DNA of 64,000 bases. Source: Candidatus Ribeiella danica. GTDB lineage: Bacteria > Chloroflexota > Chloroflexia > Chloroflexales > Roseiflexaceae. Where the stretch lies: NCBI GenBank assembly GCA_016717335.1, contig JADKFS010000001.1, forward strand, positions 2,108,001 through 2,172,000. The letters are read 5' to 3'. Under the pieces are notes generated by a model. The model was given only the letters and a program-made list of their open reading frames with translations, made no database searches and was not told the DNA's origin. The position numbers and the translations under genes were made by a program. The stretch's first letter is position 1, and each line of letters opens with the position of its first letter. Of this stretch, positions 1 to 9,700 are shown piece by piece.

Positions 1-2814
1 TTGGACGGCCGCCCGGCGGTTGTTCACCCCGAGCTTGTTGTAAATGTTTTTGGTGTGAGTACGCATGGTGTTTAGGGACACCATGAGTCGGCGGGCAATT
101 TCCGGGCCGTTCAACTCGGTTCCGAGCAGCCTGAGCACTTCCAGCTCACGCTCGCTTAGTGGCTCGATCAGGGGCTGGGCAGAGGAGGCCGGGGGCAGAA
201 CAGCTTTGTCCGCGCGCGGCTGTGCCTCTGCCTCAATGGCAGCAAAGGCAGCCTGCAACTTCGCGATGTAGTCGGGCATCATTCCTTGCGCGGCGGCGGC
301 GGACAATAGACGGGCTATCGCCAGCCCTTCGTCGACAAAGATGCGGACGTAGCCCTCCGGCTCCGCCGGCCTCAGGGCGCGCTCCAGCGCGACGAGCGCC
401 GGGGCAAGGTTACCCTGCGCCTGGCGGGCAAGCGCCAGCACCACCCCGATCTCGATCGCGCTGCCCATCCTTCCAGCTGCTTCTGCGGTTTGCTGCAGGC
501 GCTCCAGTAGCCGCACGGCCTCACGAATGGCGCGGTCGGTAGGCGCGCGCATGTACTCGGCAATCAGCACCCTCGCCAGCGTGACGTGTTCGAACTCGCG
601 CAGAAAGCTTAGCTCATCGTCGGCCGACAAACCTTGTTCCTGCACCCAACGGAGCGCTTCGCGCAGCTGGCCCTGTGCCACCCACACCCGCGCCTTCAAT
701 GCCGCGAGCGGGCGCACGTCGGGTACGGGCGTCCTGCGATAGTGGCGTTCTGCTTTGTCGAGCAGATCGAGCGCGCCGGCCAAGTCGCCCTGGGTCTCCT
801 TGAAGCGTGCCTGGGCGCGGCACATACGATAGCGCCAATCTGGTAACCCAGCTTGCTCGCCCAGCTCCTCGGCGCGTAGCAGGTGCTGGGTGGCGGCTTC
901 TAGATGACCCTGCTCATGGTATAGCTCGCTCAACCCCAAATAAAGGTTAGCCGTGCCGCGGATCAGAGGTTCGCCCTGCTCCAGCGCAAGCTGCAAGGCC
1001 TGCGCATAGGTCCTGACGGCCTCACGGAGACGGCCTTGCACCGTCCTGATATCGGCCAGACCGGAGGTGACACTGATGGCGAAATGCAGGTTGCCGGCCC
1101 TCCGAAAATTAGCCATGGCGTCGGCAAGCGCCCAGTGGGCTGCCTCCAGGTCGCCGCGCGCCCAGTGGGCGAGCCCCAGGAGCGCAGCGGCCGGCCCGCG
1201 CCGGAGATGGTCACCCTCTGGCAAGAGGTCGAGCGCCCGCCGACCGTACGCCACGGAGCCGGGAATATCGCCGCGCGCCTGGGCAAGGTAGGCGCGGGCA
1301 GTGGCGACCGACGCAGGCAGAGTCCGAAACTGCTGTTCGTCCACGATAACCCTCTCGGCGGCCAGCTCGGCTACGATCCGGGCCGAAGGGGCTTCCGGCC
1401 GCTCACTGCTCTCTGCCGAAGGGCCCAGCCACCGCTCGGCATCCCACAAGCGCGCCTCGGCGGCCTCCAGATCGCCGCCATTCAGAAATGCCCAGGCGTA
1501 CGCAACGCTGAGCACGGGCCTGGCGCGGACCAGCTCGTCGGGGAGCGCCTTCGCCCAGCCAAGCCACGTGGCGGCCTGGAAACGCCCGTCCATTGCCGGC
1601 CAGGCCAGCTCGGCCAGGCCCGCCGCGCGCGCGAAATCCTTGGCGGCCAGCGCATGGCGAATCGCATCGGCGGGAAGACCATTGTTCGCGTACCAGGCGC
1701 TCGCCCGCTGATGCAGGATCGGGACTTGCGCCGGCTGCTGCTGCAGCGCATAGGCGGCCAGCACGTCGGCAAACAGGTGGTGGTAGCGAAACCAGTGGCG
1801 TTGATCGTCCAGCGGCACGACAAATAGGTTGCCGCGCTCCAGGGCATCCAACAGCACCACGCCGTCGCTCTGGCCGCTGACGGCATCACACAGCGGGCCA
1901 CTCAGCCGGTCGAGAATGGCGGTCTGGAGTAAGAAGCTCCGCACACGCTCGGGCTGACTCTGGAGCACCTCTTCGACCAGATAGTCCACGATGTACCGGT
2001 TGTCGCCGGCGAACGCCCTGACGAACCGGGCAACGTCCTCGCGCCCGCGCATCGAGAGCGCCGCCAGCTGAAGGCCGGCGATCCAGCCTTCGGTGCGGGC
2101 TTCCAGTGCGGCGATGTCTTCTCCTGAGAGGGTGAGGCCCATCACCCCCTTGAGAAATCCGGCGGCCTCGGCGGGGGTAAAGCGCAAGTCGGCCGCGCGC
2201 AGCTCGGTCAATTGGCCGCGGGCGCGCAGCCGGGCCAGCGGGAGCTGGGGATCCTCACGGGTGGTGATGACCAGGTGCATCTGGGGTGGCAGGTGCTCAA
2301 GCAGAAAAGTGACGGCAGCGTCAACCGGCTTGGCATCAATCACATGGTAGTCGTCGAGGACCAGGGCAAAGTGGTTCGGTACGGTGGTGATGTCATTGAG
2401 CAGAGCCGTCAGAATCGATTCGGTAGGCGGTGGCTGCGGCGATTGGAGCACAGTCAACACCCCTGCGCCAACCGTCGCCGCAATCGTCTGCAGCGCGGCG
2501 ACAAGGTACGTTAGAAAGCGTGTCGGGTCGCTATCCCGGTCGTCCAGCGACAGCCAGGCCACTTTGGAAGGATGAACGATGAACGATGAGCGATGAAGTG
2601 TTGCTTCTTCTTTCGCGCTTCCGCCTTCATCCTTCATCCTTTCAGAGACCCATTCGCTGACCAGCGTGGTTTTCCCAAAGCCGGCGGGCGCAGAGATGAG
2701 GGTCAGCTTGCGGTGCAGGCCCTCGTCCAGCCGCTCGATCAGGCGCGGGCGCTGGACAGCTTTCGGCCGAGGCGGCGGGATATACAGTTTCGTGGCTAAA
2801 ATTGGGGTAGGCAT
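1..2814 (-). CDS. LuxR-family (LAL/MalT-like) transcriptional regulator, C-terminus cut by window edge
   Basis: The minus frame opens at ATG 2814 and stays open for 938 codons to base 1, so the stop lies outside the window. The protein starts with the TKLYIPPPRP motif typical of MalT-like regulators, then a Walker A (APAGFGKTT, about residues 42-50), a Walker B/sensor (VLDDYHVID), a long helical TPR-like region, and a LuxR-type helix-turn-helix at the end (LSERELEVLRLL ... TMRTHTKNIYNKLGV). Only a few residues of the HTH can be missing. In this family the NTPase and TPR parts sense a signal and the HTH binds DNA as an ATP-dependent activator; the ligand here is unknown. Residues about 58-84, just after Walker A, are a low-complexity in-frame insert encoded by a heptamer palindrome. 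The start is supported by a -10 box 6 nt upstream rather than by a ribosome binding site. Confidence 0.93.
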   Translation of the reverse strand, partial: MPTPILATKLYIPPPRPKAVQRPRLIERLDEGLHRKLTLISAPAGFGKTTLVSEWVSERMKDEGGSAKEEATLHRSSFIVHPSKVAWLSLDDRDSDPTRFLTYLVAALQTIAATVGAGVLTVLQSPQPPPTESILTALLNDITTVPNHFALVLDDYHVIDAKPVDAAVTFLLEHLPPQMHLVITTREDPQLPLARLRARGQLTELRAADLRFTPAEAAGFLKGVMGLTLSGEDIAALEARTEGWIAGLQLAALSMRGREDVARFVRAFAGDNRYIVDYLVEEVLQSQPERVRSFLLQTAILDRLSGPLCDAVSGQSDGVVLLDALERGNLFVVPLDDQRHWFRYHHLFADVLAAYALQQQPAQVPILHQRASAWYANNGLPADAIRHALAAKDFARAAGLAELAWPAMDGRFQAATWLGWAKALPDELVRARPVLSVAYAWAFLNGGDLEAAEARLWDAERWLGPSAESSERPEAPSARIVAELAAERVIVDEQQFRTLPASVATARAYLAQARGDIPGSVAYGRRALDLLPEGDHLRRGPAAALLGLAHWARGDLEAAHWALADAMANFRRAGNLHFAISVTSGLADIRTVQGRLREAVRTYAQALQLALEQGEPLIRGTANLYLGLSELYHEQGHLEAATQHLLRAEELGEQAGLPDWRYRMCRAQARFKETQGDLAGALDLLDKAERHYRRTPVPDVRPLAALKARVWVAQGQLREALRWVQEQGLSADDELSFLREFEHVTLARVLIAEYMRAPTDRAIREAVRLLERLQQTAEAAGRMGSAIEIGVVLALARQAQGNLAPALVALERALRPAEPEGYVRIFVDEGLAIARLLSAAAAQGMMPDYIAKLQAAFAAIEAEAQPRADKAVLPPASSAQPLIEPLSERELEVLRLLGTELNGPEIARRLMVSLNTMRTHTKNIYNKLGVNNRRAAVQ
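2565..2645. repeat. In-frame heptamer palindrome inside LuxR gene
   Basis: On the + strand the left arm reads as GATGAAC, GATGAAC, GATGAGC, GATGAAG heptamers and the right arm as TTCCGCC, TTCATCC, TTCATCC, separated by about 20 nt. The arms are approximate reverse complements. The element sits in frame in the regulator gene directly after the Walker A region and encodes the low-complexity stretch MKDEGG ... SSFIVHPS. Related regulators normally have only a short loop here. Confidence 0.85.
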
Positions 2815-2820
2815 AGATCA

Positions 2821-2848
2821 ATTATAAAGCAGATACCCCAAAATTCAA
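2821..2848 (-). promoter_or_regulatory. Sigma70-type promoter giving a leaderless mRNA for the LuxR gene
   Basis: On the minus strand there is a perfect -10 box TATAAT (2826-2821) and a -35-like TTGAAT (2848-2843) with a 16-nt spacer. The start codon begins only 6 nt after the -10 box, so transcription would start at or next to the ATG. Confidence 0.6.
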
Positions 2849-3012
2849 ATTCCCCCCGCTCCCTTGCAGGGCTGATGCAGCTAGTTTACATCATAAACCA
2901 AGTGTGCTACAGTTGGCATCCTTGGTTGATTGAATTAGAACAAGCCAGGCTGCACACTCTTCGCAGCTGAGCGGCGATGCAGGGGCCCAATTTCACACCT
3001 GAAAGAAGAGCT

Positions 3013-3882
3013 ATGAGCACGCGCTACGGGGGCCACTCGATGTACGCCCCGCTGCGCCGGGTGATCGTGCGCCGCCCCGACGCGGCGTTCGCCGTCGACG
3101 ACCCGGCCGCCTGGCACTACGCCGCCCGCCCGGATCTACGGGCGGCCCAGGCCGAGCACGACGCCTTGGTCGCCACGCTGCGCCGCGCCGGCGCCGAGGT
3201 GATCGCCCACGACGAGCCGCAGCCCGATCGCGCCGACGCGATATTTGTCTTCGACCCGGCGCTGATCACCGACGCGGGGGCGATCGTGCTGCGCATGGGC
3301 AAGCCGCTGCGCCGCGGCGAAGAGGCGGCGCTCGCGCGGCGCCTGTCCGCGCTCGACATCCCCATCCTGGCGGTGCTGGAGGGCGACGCGCGCGCCGAGG
3401 GCGGCGATCTGCTATGGCTCGACGAGCGGACTCTGGCGGTCGGCCTGGGCTTTCGCACCAACGCCGCCGGGCTCGATCAGCTCAGCGCGGCGCTGGCGCC
3501 GCTCGGCGTGCGCACGCTGCCGGTCGAGCTGCCGTACTACACCGGGCCGGAGGCCTGCCTGCACCTGCTCTCGCTGATCAGCATTGTCGACGCGCGGCTG
3601 GCGGTGGTCTACCCGCCGCTGCTGCCGGTCCCGTTCTGGCAGGAGCTGGAGCGGCGCGGCTTCCGCCTGGTCGAGTGCCCCGAGGCTGAGTTTGTCGCCA
3701 CGATGGGCACCAACGTGCTCGCCCTGGCGCCGGGCGAGTGCCTGATGCTGCAGGGCAACCCGGCCACGCAGGCGCGCCTCGAGGCGGCCGGCTGCGGAGT
3801 GCAGACCTACCGCGGCGACGAGATCTCGCTCAAGGCCGAGGGCGGCGCAACCTGCCTGACCCGGCCGATCCTGCGTGGGTGA
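3013..3882 (+). CDS. Arginine deiminase / dimethylargininase (DDAH) superfamily protein
   Basis: A 289-aa protein of the guanidino-group-modifying enzyme superfamily, which hydrolyses arginine, methylarginine or related guanidino compounds through a cysteine nucleophile. Visible family marks are the FDPALI...GAIVLRMGKP strand, the EGGDLLWLDERTLAVGLGFRTN acidic/guanidine-binding region, a candidate catalytic His in CLHLLSL, and the C-terminal GGATCLTRPI segment carrying the predicted nucleophilic Cys. Length matches the DDAH-like subfamily. The ATG at 3013 is preferred over an in-frame ATG at 2977 because GAAAGAAGAG lies just upstream. It stands alone, between the divergent LuxR gene and the fusion gene 68 nt downstream. 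The exact substrate cannot be read from the sequence. Confidence 0.85.
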   Translation: MSTRYGGHSMYAPLRRVIVRRPDAAFAVDDPAAWHYAARPDLRAAQAEHDALVATLRRAGAEVIAHDEPQPDRADAIFVFDPALITDAGAIVLRMGKPLRRGEEAALARRLSALDIPILAVLEGDARAEGGDLLWLDERTLAVGLGFRTNAAGLDQLSAALAPLGVRTLPVELPYYTGPEACLHLLSLISIVDARLAVVYPPLLPVPFWQELERRGFRLVECPEAEFVATMGTNVLALAPGECLMLQGNPATQARLEAAGCGVQTYRGDEISLKAEGGATCLTRPILRG

Positions 3883-3949
3883 TTGGTTAGCATTGTCGGC
3901 CATACGCTGCTCCGCAGCGCGGCCAAGCAGCATGCGAAGAGGTCTACCT

Positions 3950-4720
3950 GTGCGTAGTGCGCGGCCCGCTCCAACTGCCTTGACGATGGTCGGCGAGTCG
4001 ACCTTTGCGCGCCGCGTGCGCGCAGCGACCGTGCCGATCATGATCACATTCGGAGCGGTACGATGCGACGCCAGCCGCGCGCTGCTGCCGGGTGTCGCCC
4101 GGCTCGCCGAGCAGTATGCCGGCCGGGTGCTGGCGCTGCGCGTGGATGTGGACCGGTCGCCGCTGCTGGCCGAGCAGTATGGCGTCATGGCCACGCCGAC
4201 CGTGCTGGTGCTGCAGGATGGTGAGGAGCTGACCCGCATGACCGGCTTCGCGCCCGAGCCGCTGGTGCGCCTGTTGTTCGAGCAGGTTATCGCCGGCGGC
4301 CTGGCCCCCGGGCGGCCGTGGAGTCCGATCGAGCAGGCGTTCGAGGATGCCGTGATCATCCCGCTGCTCGACGCCTGGGGCTGGACCTACCGGCGGCAGG
4401 TGGCCTGCCCGATCCCCGCCGACAAATCGGTCGCGCGTGGCCGGGTAGACATCCTGGCCTACGCTGACGATGCGATCACGCCGCTCGCGCTGTTCGAGAA
4501 TAAGCGGCAGATTGCCTCCAGCGGCGCGCTGCAGCAGGCCGTGGCCCAGGCGCGCGGCTATGCCGAGGTCTTGCGGATGGTGTCCTTCGTCGTCGCCGCA
4601 CCGGCGGGCATGTGGGTGTATCGGCTGGATAGCGGGCGCGCCAGGCTGGTGCAGGCGTTCTCGAGCCTGGAGGTTGCGACCACCCCGCACGTCGTCAAGC
4701 ACACGCTCCGCTGGACATGA
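3950..4720 (+). CDS. CxxS thioredoxin-like domain fused to a PD-(D/E)XK nuclease-like domain
   Basis: A 256-aa protein. I chose GTG 3950 because AGAGG lies 7 nt upstream and it is in frame; an in-frame ATG upstream at 3875 lies over the previous gene's end. Residues about 13-110 have the thioredoxin fold pattern (TFARRV...VPIMITFGAV, VDVDRSPLLAEQYGV, MATPTVLVLQDGEE with the cis-Pro). The usual WCGPC is replaced by RCDAS (Cys 39, Ser 42), a monothiol CxxS arrangement. Residues about 125-256 resemble the N-terminal domain of type I restriction R subunits: GRVDILAY ... FENKRQ, then QARGY, which fits the D...ExK catalytic layout of PD-(D/E)XK enzymes. The combination is unusual and no function is assigned. 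The stop overlaps the ATG of the next fragment (ATGA). Confidence 0.75.
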   Translation: MRSARPAPTALTMVGESTFARRVRAATVPIMITFGAVRCDASRALLPGVARLAEQYAGRVLALRVDVDRSPLLAEQYGVMATPTVLVLQDGEELTRMTGFAPEPLVRLLFEQVIAGGLAPGRPWSPIEQAFEDAVIIPLLDAWGWTYRRQVACPIPADKSVARGRVDILAYADDAITPLALFENKRQIASSGALQQAVAQARGYAEVLRMVSFVVAAPAGMWVYRLDSGRARLVQAFSSLEVATTPHVVKHTLRWT

Positions 4721-4914
4721 ACGATCGGTACAAACTACGAAAACCAGATGACGCTACCGAAATCATGATCAAACAGTATTCCTTTGGGTATCCCACACCC
4801 TTTGTCGGCCGGATCAAGGAGCTAGGCGAGATCCCCACGCGCCTCCTGAATCCTGAATGTCGGCTGCTCACGTTGACCGGCCTGGGCAGATGCTTCGGCA
4901 CGAAGCGGCCTTGA
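4717..4914 (+). pseudogene. Truncated NB-ARC/AAA-type regulator remnant
   Basis: The 65-aa frame overlaps the previous stop by ATGA. Its residues about 20-56 match the entry of SARP/LuxR-type P-loop ATPases: FVGRIKEL ... LLTLTGLG, where intact relatives continue as GPGGVGKTRLA. Here the Walker A is replaced by GRCFGTKRP and a stop, so the phosphate-binding loop is lost exactly at its glycines. No remainder of the ATPase follows: 4915-5038 shows only out-of-frame debris. I read it as a decayed or deleted gene; a real short protein translationally coupled to the upstream fusion gene cannot be excluded. Confidence 0.55.
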
Positions 4915-5038
4915 AACAACCGCAGCAGCTCGAAACCATTGCTCGGCCTGCAACGCGCGCTGCCCGGCCAGCGCGGCGGCGAGGGCGCTAGGCATCGCCT
5001 GGGGGAGCGCTCCCACAGCTGGGTGCTTCGATGGTGGC

Positions 5039-6094
5039 TCAGCTACTCTGCGCCCTGCTGTAATGCTTGTGCGGCGTATCCCGGTAATGCTCGCGCAGCA
5101 GGTCTATCCCGAAATCGCCGTTGAAGTCGCGCCAGACGGTGTGAATGTGGTTGGCGTTATCTTGCGTGTTGTCGTACTCAATCAGAAACGTGGGCCCTTG
5201 TACGCGGTAGTAGTGACCTTCTCCGCGCTCAATGCCGCCTGCCCACCCGAAGCAAACCTGTTCCAGGCCAGCGCGGCGCACCTGCTCTAGCCGCTCTGCC
5301 GCCAGGCTGGCCGGCATTGAGGCAGCGTACTCTTCCAGCAACCGCAGCAGCAGGCTCACCTGCCCTTGACGAAGTTGGCCTGCTTGAATGCCAACAGGCG
5401 CGAGCGGATCGGTCGTTTTAGTCGCTACGGTGAGAATATCGGGCGGCGCTTCGCTATCGAAGATAGCCACGGCGCGCTGCTGCTGATCGAGCGAAAGGAG
5501 CAATTCGCGAGCTATGTCTTCCTCCGCGCCGAGCACTCGTAAGCCTTGGCGCGGCCCGCGCCCGACCTCGGCGGGGTCCGCGCCAAAGAACGCCGGGGTT
5601 GTCGCCACCATCTTGCCGTTCACGACCGTATAGTTCAGCGAAAGGTGGTGCCCTTCGACGCGCCAGCCCCATGGATCGTTCGGCGACGGGATGCCGAAGA
5701 TCGTGAAGTAGTACAGCTCAGGGTCGCGCTCCGCCTGGCCCGAAAGGGCGCGCAGAACCGCTTCGAGCGCTATGACATTGGTCGCCTTGAGGTAGCCGCG
5801 CTGGCTCAAGCCGGTCTTCAGAAGGTCATGAGCAAGCTGTCGCTGTCGCGCGTCAAGCTCTTTGAGCGGCAGCCCTTTCCTGCTTCGGGGAAGGAAGTGC
5901 CAATCAAATCGCTGCTCATCTTCAAAACCGAAGGTACATGCTGCACGCTGTTTCGGCGTCAGCGCCGCCAGAAAGCGATTGGCGGCGCTCGCCATCAGAG
6001 CTGCCGAGCGGCGGCGAGAAAGCCCGGCAAGGACGCCAACCGTAACCAAACCGGCTGCCAGGCCTGCGATCCAGGGGAGTTCCTTACGATTCAT
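5039..6094 (-). CDS. DUF3500 family membrane-anchored protein
   Basis: 351 aa from ATG 6094, which follows AAGAGG at good spacing; the frame is open further upstream but that part translates GC-rich intergenic repeats and is not believable. Residues about 5-24 form one hydrophobic anchor (LPWIAGLAAGLVTVGVLAG). The rest matches the DUF3500 pattern: FLAALTPKQRAACTFGFEDEQRFDWHF near the start, then LYYFTIFGIPSP, WGWRVEGHHLSLNYTVVNG, TPAFFGADPAEV, and the C-terminal YDNTQDNANHIHTVWRDF...DFGIDLLREHY. DUF3500 proteins are extracytoplasmic and of unknown biochemical role, with conserved Glu/His residues suggestive of a metal or catalytic site. It is a monocistronic gene convergent with the broken regulator fragment. 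Confidence 0.85.
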   Translation of the reverse strand: MNRKELPWIAGLAAGLVTVGVLAGLSRRRSAALMASAANRFLAALTPKQRAACTFGFEDEQRFDWHFLPRSRKGLPLKELDARQRQLAHDLLKTGLSQRGYLKATNVIALEAVLRALSGQAERDPELYYFTIFGIPSPNDPWGWRVEGHHLSLNYTVVNGKMVATTPAFFGADPAEVGRGPRQGLRVLGAEEDIARELLLSLDQQQRAVAIFDSEAPPDILTVATKTTDPLAPVGIQAGQLRQGQVSLLLRLLEEYAASMPASLAAERLEQVRRAGLEQVCFGWAGGIERGEGHYYRVQGPTFLIEYDNTQDNANHIHTVWRDFNGDFGIDLLREHYRDTPHKHYSRAQSS

Positions 6095-6261
6095 CGTCAG
6101 CCTCTTGCCTTCAAAACAAGTAGGAGAGCGGGGGAGCTCAGCGGTGATGAATATCCTAGCACAAGATCGCGCGCATGTATATCTATGGGCGCGCGCAGGT
6201 TTTTGCAGGCCGGCGCCGCCCTTGTGCCTCCGATCCAAGTCGCGCCGACAGCATGTCTCCT

Positions 6262-6384
6262 CCGGGCCGCTGCGCCCCCGGCCCCCCGCCCGGGGGAACC
6301 CGCGCCGGTTCATCACGCTGCGCGAGAACTCTTTCCGGGGCGCTGCGCCACCGGCCCCCCGCCCGGGGGAACCCGCGCCGGTTC
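6262..6384. repeat. Pair of GC-rich direct repeats
   Basis: A 34-nt sequence beginning CCGGCCCCCCGCCC and ending GCGCCGGTTC occurs identically at 6278-6311 and 6351-6384, 73 nt apart. Similarity extends about 12 nt upstream of each (CGCTGCGCC). Each copy contains its own small palindrome (CCCCCCGCCCGGGGG). Confidence 0.8.
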
Positions 6385-6633
6385 CCCCGGCCCCCCTCCG
6401 GCAAATGATGGCGTACCAGATGCAAGCGTCGTGGGGGATGCCCAGCACCATTCCGATCGGATGTGTTGTCTCTCTACGCATGTGGATTCAGCTGGGCATG
6501 AGCAGCAATCGCTGCAGATGAGACGGGTTCTTTTTGGGGTCCAGGGGCGCAAGCCCCGGCCGGGGGGCGGCGGGGGTGGCGGCCCACCCCCGCCCGCGGG
6601 GGCGCGCGACCGCATCACGACGCCAGATCTATT

Positions 6634-6658
6634 CCCCCTCCCCTGGCAGGGGAGGGGG
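6634..6658. repeat. Solitary C/G hairpin
   Basis: CCCCCTCCCC and GGGGAGGGGG form perfect 10-bp arms around TGGCA. It resembles the outer hairpins of the three-hairpin elements found at 9873, 52302 and 59328, so it may be a solo remnant. Confidence 0.6.
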
Positions 6659-6701
6659 GTCAAAGACATTGCATCAGCCCTGCCCAACGCTATTACTCGC
6701 T

Positions 6702-6724
6702 CCAGCGCGCTGGTGTGCTATAAT
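6702..6724 (+). promoter_or_regulatory. -10 box and palindromic operator of LuxR gene (leaderless)
   Basis: A perfect TATAAT lies at 6719-6724, only 7 nt before the ATG at 6732, so the transcript would have essentially no leader. A 12-bp perfect palindrome CCAGCGCGCTGG (6702-6713) sits immediately upstream in the spacer, where a bound regulator would control access. Confidence 0.55.
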
Positions 6725-6731
6725 CGCCCCC

Positions 6732-9700
6732 ATGAGCACACTGCGGAGTCCCTCGGTGAGCAGCCCCACGCTGATAGGGCGTGCCGGCCAGCTCGCGCTG
6801 CTCACCGACCTCCTGGCGCAGGCGTGCGACGGCCAGAGCCGCGTCGCGCTGATCGCGGGCGAGGCGGGCATCGGCAAGTCGCGCCTGGTTGCGGAAGTCA
6901 CGGCTATCGCCGCCGCGCGCGGCGCGCGCAGCGTGCAGGGCCGCTGCTTCGAGCAAGATCGCGCACTCCCCTATGCGCCGCTGATTGATTTGCTGCGCGC
7001 CTTCTGTGGCGGGCGGCCCGCCGACGTACTGCTGCCCGCGCTCGGCGCGGCGGCCGCGGAGCTGGCCAAAATCTCCCCCGACCTGGCCAGCGCTCTCCCA
7101 AACCTCACAGCCACGCCCCCGCTTGAGCTTGAGCAGGAGAAGCGACGCCTGTTTCAGGCCTGCACGCAGTTCGTGCAGCAGCTAACCACAGCCGGGCAGC
7201 CGCTGCTGCTCATCTTTGAAGACCTACACTGGTGCGACGACACCAGCCTCGAATGGCTGCTCTCCCTGACACGTGAGCTGGCGGCCCAGCCGCTGCTGGT
7301 GCTGCTGACCTATCGTGATGACGAGACCCACCCCAAGCTGAATCAGCTGCTGGCGGCGCTGGATCGCATGCCGCTGGTCAGCGAGCTGGTGCTGCCGCGC
7401 TTGGCGCCCGCCGACGTGGCCGACCTGCTGCGGGCGATCTTCGAGCTCTCCCAGCCGCCGCGGGCCGAGTTTCTCGACGCGCTGTATGGATTGACCGACG
7501 GCAACCCGCTGTTCATCGAAGAGGTGCTGAAGTCGCTGATCGCCGCGGGCGACATCTACCGCGAGGGCGGCGCCTGGACGCGCAAGCCGCTGCGCGAGCT
7601 GCACATCCCGCGCACGGTGCAGGTGGCCGTGCAGCAGCGCACCCGCCAGCTGAGCGAGGCGGCGCACGCTGTGCTCGCGCTCGCGGCGGTGGCCGGGCAG
7701 CGCTTTGATTTCGGGGTGCTGCAAGCCGTGACCCAACACTCCGAAAGCGAGCTGCTGCAGGAGGTCAAGGAGCTGATTGCGGCGCAGCTGGTGCTCGAAG
7801 AGACCGACGAGCGATTTGCCTTTCGGCACGCGCTGACTCGGCAGGCGATCTATGCCGCGCTGCTGGCGCGCGAGCGCAAGGCGCTGCACCGCGCCGTTGC
7901 CGAGGCGCTGGAGCATCGCTATGCTGCCGCGCTCGATTCGCACGCCGGTGAGCTCGCCTATCACTGCTACGAAGCCGGGCTGTGGGCGCCGGCGCTGGAG
8001 TGGGCGCAGCGCGCGGCGGAAAACGCCACTCGCCTCTACGCGCACGGCGAGGCGCTCAGCCACTACACCCGCGCCCGCCACTGCGCGGAGCAGTTAGGGC
8101 AGCCCGACCACGCGGCGGCGATCGATCAGGCGATCGGCCACGTCCACGACGCGCGCGGCGAATTTCCGCAGGCGCTTGAAATCTATGCGCGCGCCCTGCA
8201 CGCGCAGACCGATCCGGCGCGGCGGGCCGTGCTCAAGGCCGAGATGGGCGCGGCCTATGTGAACATCAGCGACGAGCGCGGCCCTGCCTACCTGCACGCG
8301 GCGCTCGCCGAATTGAACCCCGCGACCCAAACGAAGGAAGTCGCGACCGCGCTGCTTTGGCTGGGCCGTCATTCGATCTATCTCGCCCAGTACACCCAGG
8401 CGATGACCTACCTCGACCGCGCGCGCCGGCTGAGCGAACCGCTCGACGACCCGGCCACGCTGCGCTACATCTACAGTTTCATGGCAAGCGCCTTGATGCT
8501 TTCGGCGCGCTTTGGGCAAGGCATGGAGCTGGCGCAGCGCTGCATAGCGCTCGGCGAGACGAAGCGTGACCTGCCCGCCGCCGCGCTCGGCTATCTGTTC
8601 GCCTCGGAAGGCGCAAGGTACACCGGGCGCTGGCAGGACATGGATGCATTTGCCGAGCGCGGCCGTCAGTCTGCGCGCCAGGCCGGATGGCTCTACCGGG
8701 AAGTGTGGAACCTGCTGCAACGCGCGAAGGCGGCATACTATCGCGGAGATCTACGCGCGGGGGTGCAGCTGGCGCGCGATTGCGCCGCGCTGGCGATCGA
8801 ATTAGGCGAGCGCCGGGTCGTTATTCGCTCGCACGAGACCCTGGCCATCGTGGAGGCAGCGCTTGGCCATGAGGAGGCCGCGCACGCGCTAGGCGAGACG
8901 GCGGTGCGCGATGCCGATAGATTGACTGAAATGACCGCCCGCTGCTGGGGCAGGATGGCGCTGGCCGCGCTGGCCACGCAGCGTGAGGAGTGGGCGCGAG
9001 CGAGCACCTTGTACGAGCAGTGTGTCGCCCTGGTAGCCGGCACCGAGAACCGGGTCTATCAGATGGAGCTGGGCGCGCTGTTGGCGGAGGCGTATTGCGC
9101 GCAGGGGCGCCTGGCCGAAGCCACGCAGCTGATCGCCGAGACGTTAGCGCAGACACAGGCCACCGGCGCGCGCCACTATGAGGCGGTGGCGTGGCGCGTG
9201 CAGGGGCAGCTGCTGGCCGCGCAGGGCCTTGCCGGCGATGCCGCGCGCGCGTTCGGCACTGCCATCGCCATCTGCGAAGCCCTGGGCAGCCGGCTCGAGC
9301 TGGCCCTCGCGCTCTACCAGCGCGGCGCGCTCCAGCGCACGCGCCGTGACGTTGAAGCCGCCCGTGCGGATTGGACGCACGCCCGCGCGCTCTGCGAGCA
9401 GATCGACGCCCGTGCGCTGCTGTGGCGCGCGCATGCCGCCCTCGGCCAGCTGGCGCTCGACCAGCACCACGCCGCCGAGGCCGAGCGGGCGTTTGCCGCC
9501 GCGGGCGCCATCGTCGAAGCGTTGGCCGCCACGATGCGCGACGAAGCGTTTCGCGAGCACCTGCGGCGGCGGGCTGCAGTGGTCATTCCAGCCGAGCTGC
9601 CAATTGCCTCTCGCCGCGCGGTGAAGGCCGAGTTTGGCGGGCTGACCGAGCGCGAGCGCTCGGTGGCGGCGCTGATCGCGCGCGGCCACTCCAACCGCGA

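Larger units (their letters stand above)
6095..6731. other. 637-nt intergenic region of GC-rich repeats
   Basis: No credible gene. It separates the divergent DUF3500 and LuxR genes. It holds two copies of a GC-rich direct repeat (6262-6384), a third G/C-rich block near 6548-6610, a solitary 10-bp hairpin (6634-6658) and the promoter of the downstream LuxR gene. Confidence 0.7.

Noticed and set aside
5546..6988. A 480-codon + strand frame opposite the DUF3500 gene
   Set aside because: It is antisense to a clear DUF3500 protein and continues through GC-rich repeats.
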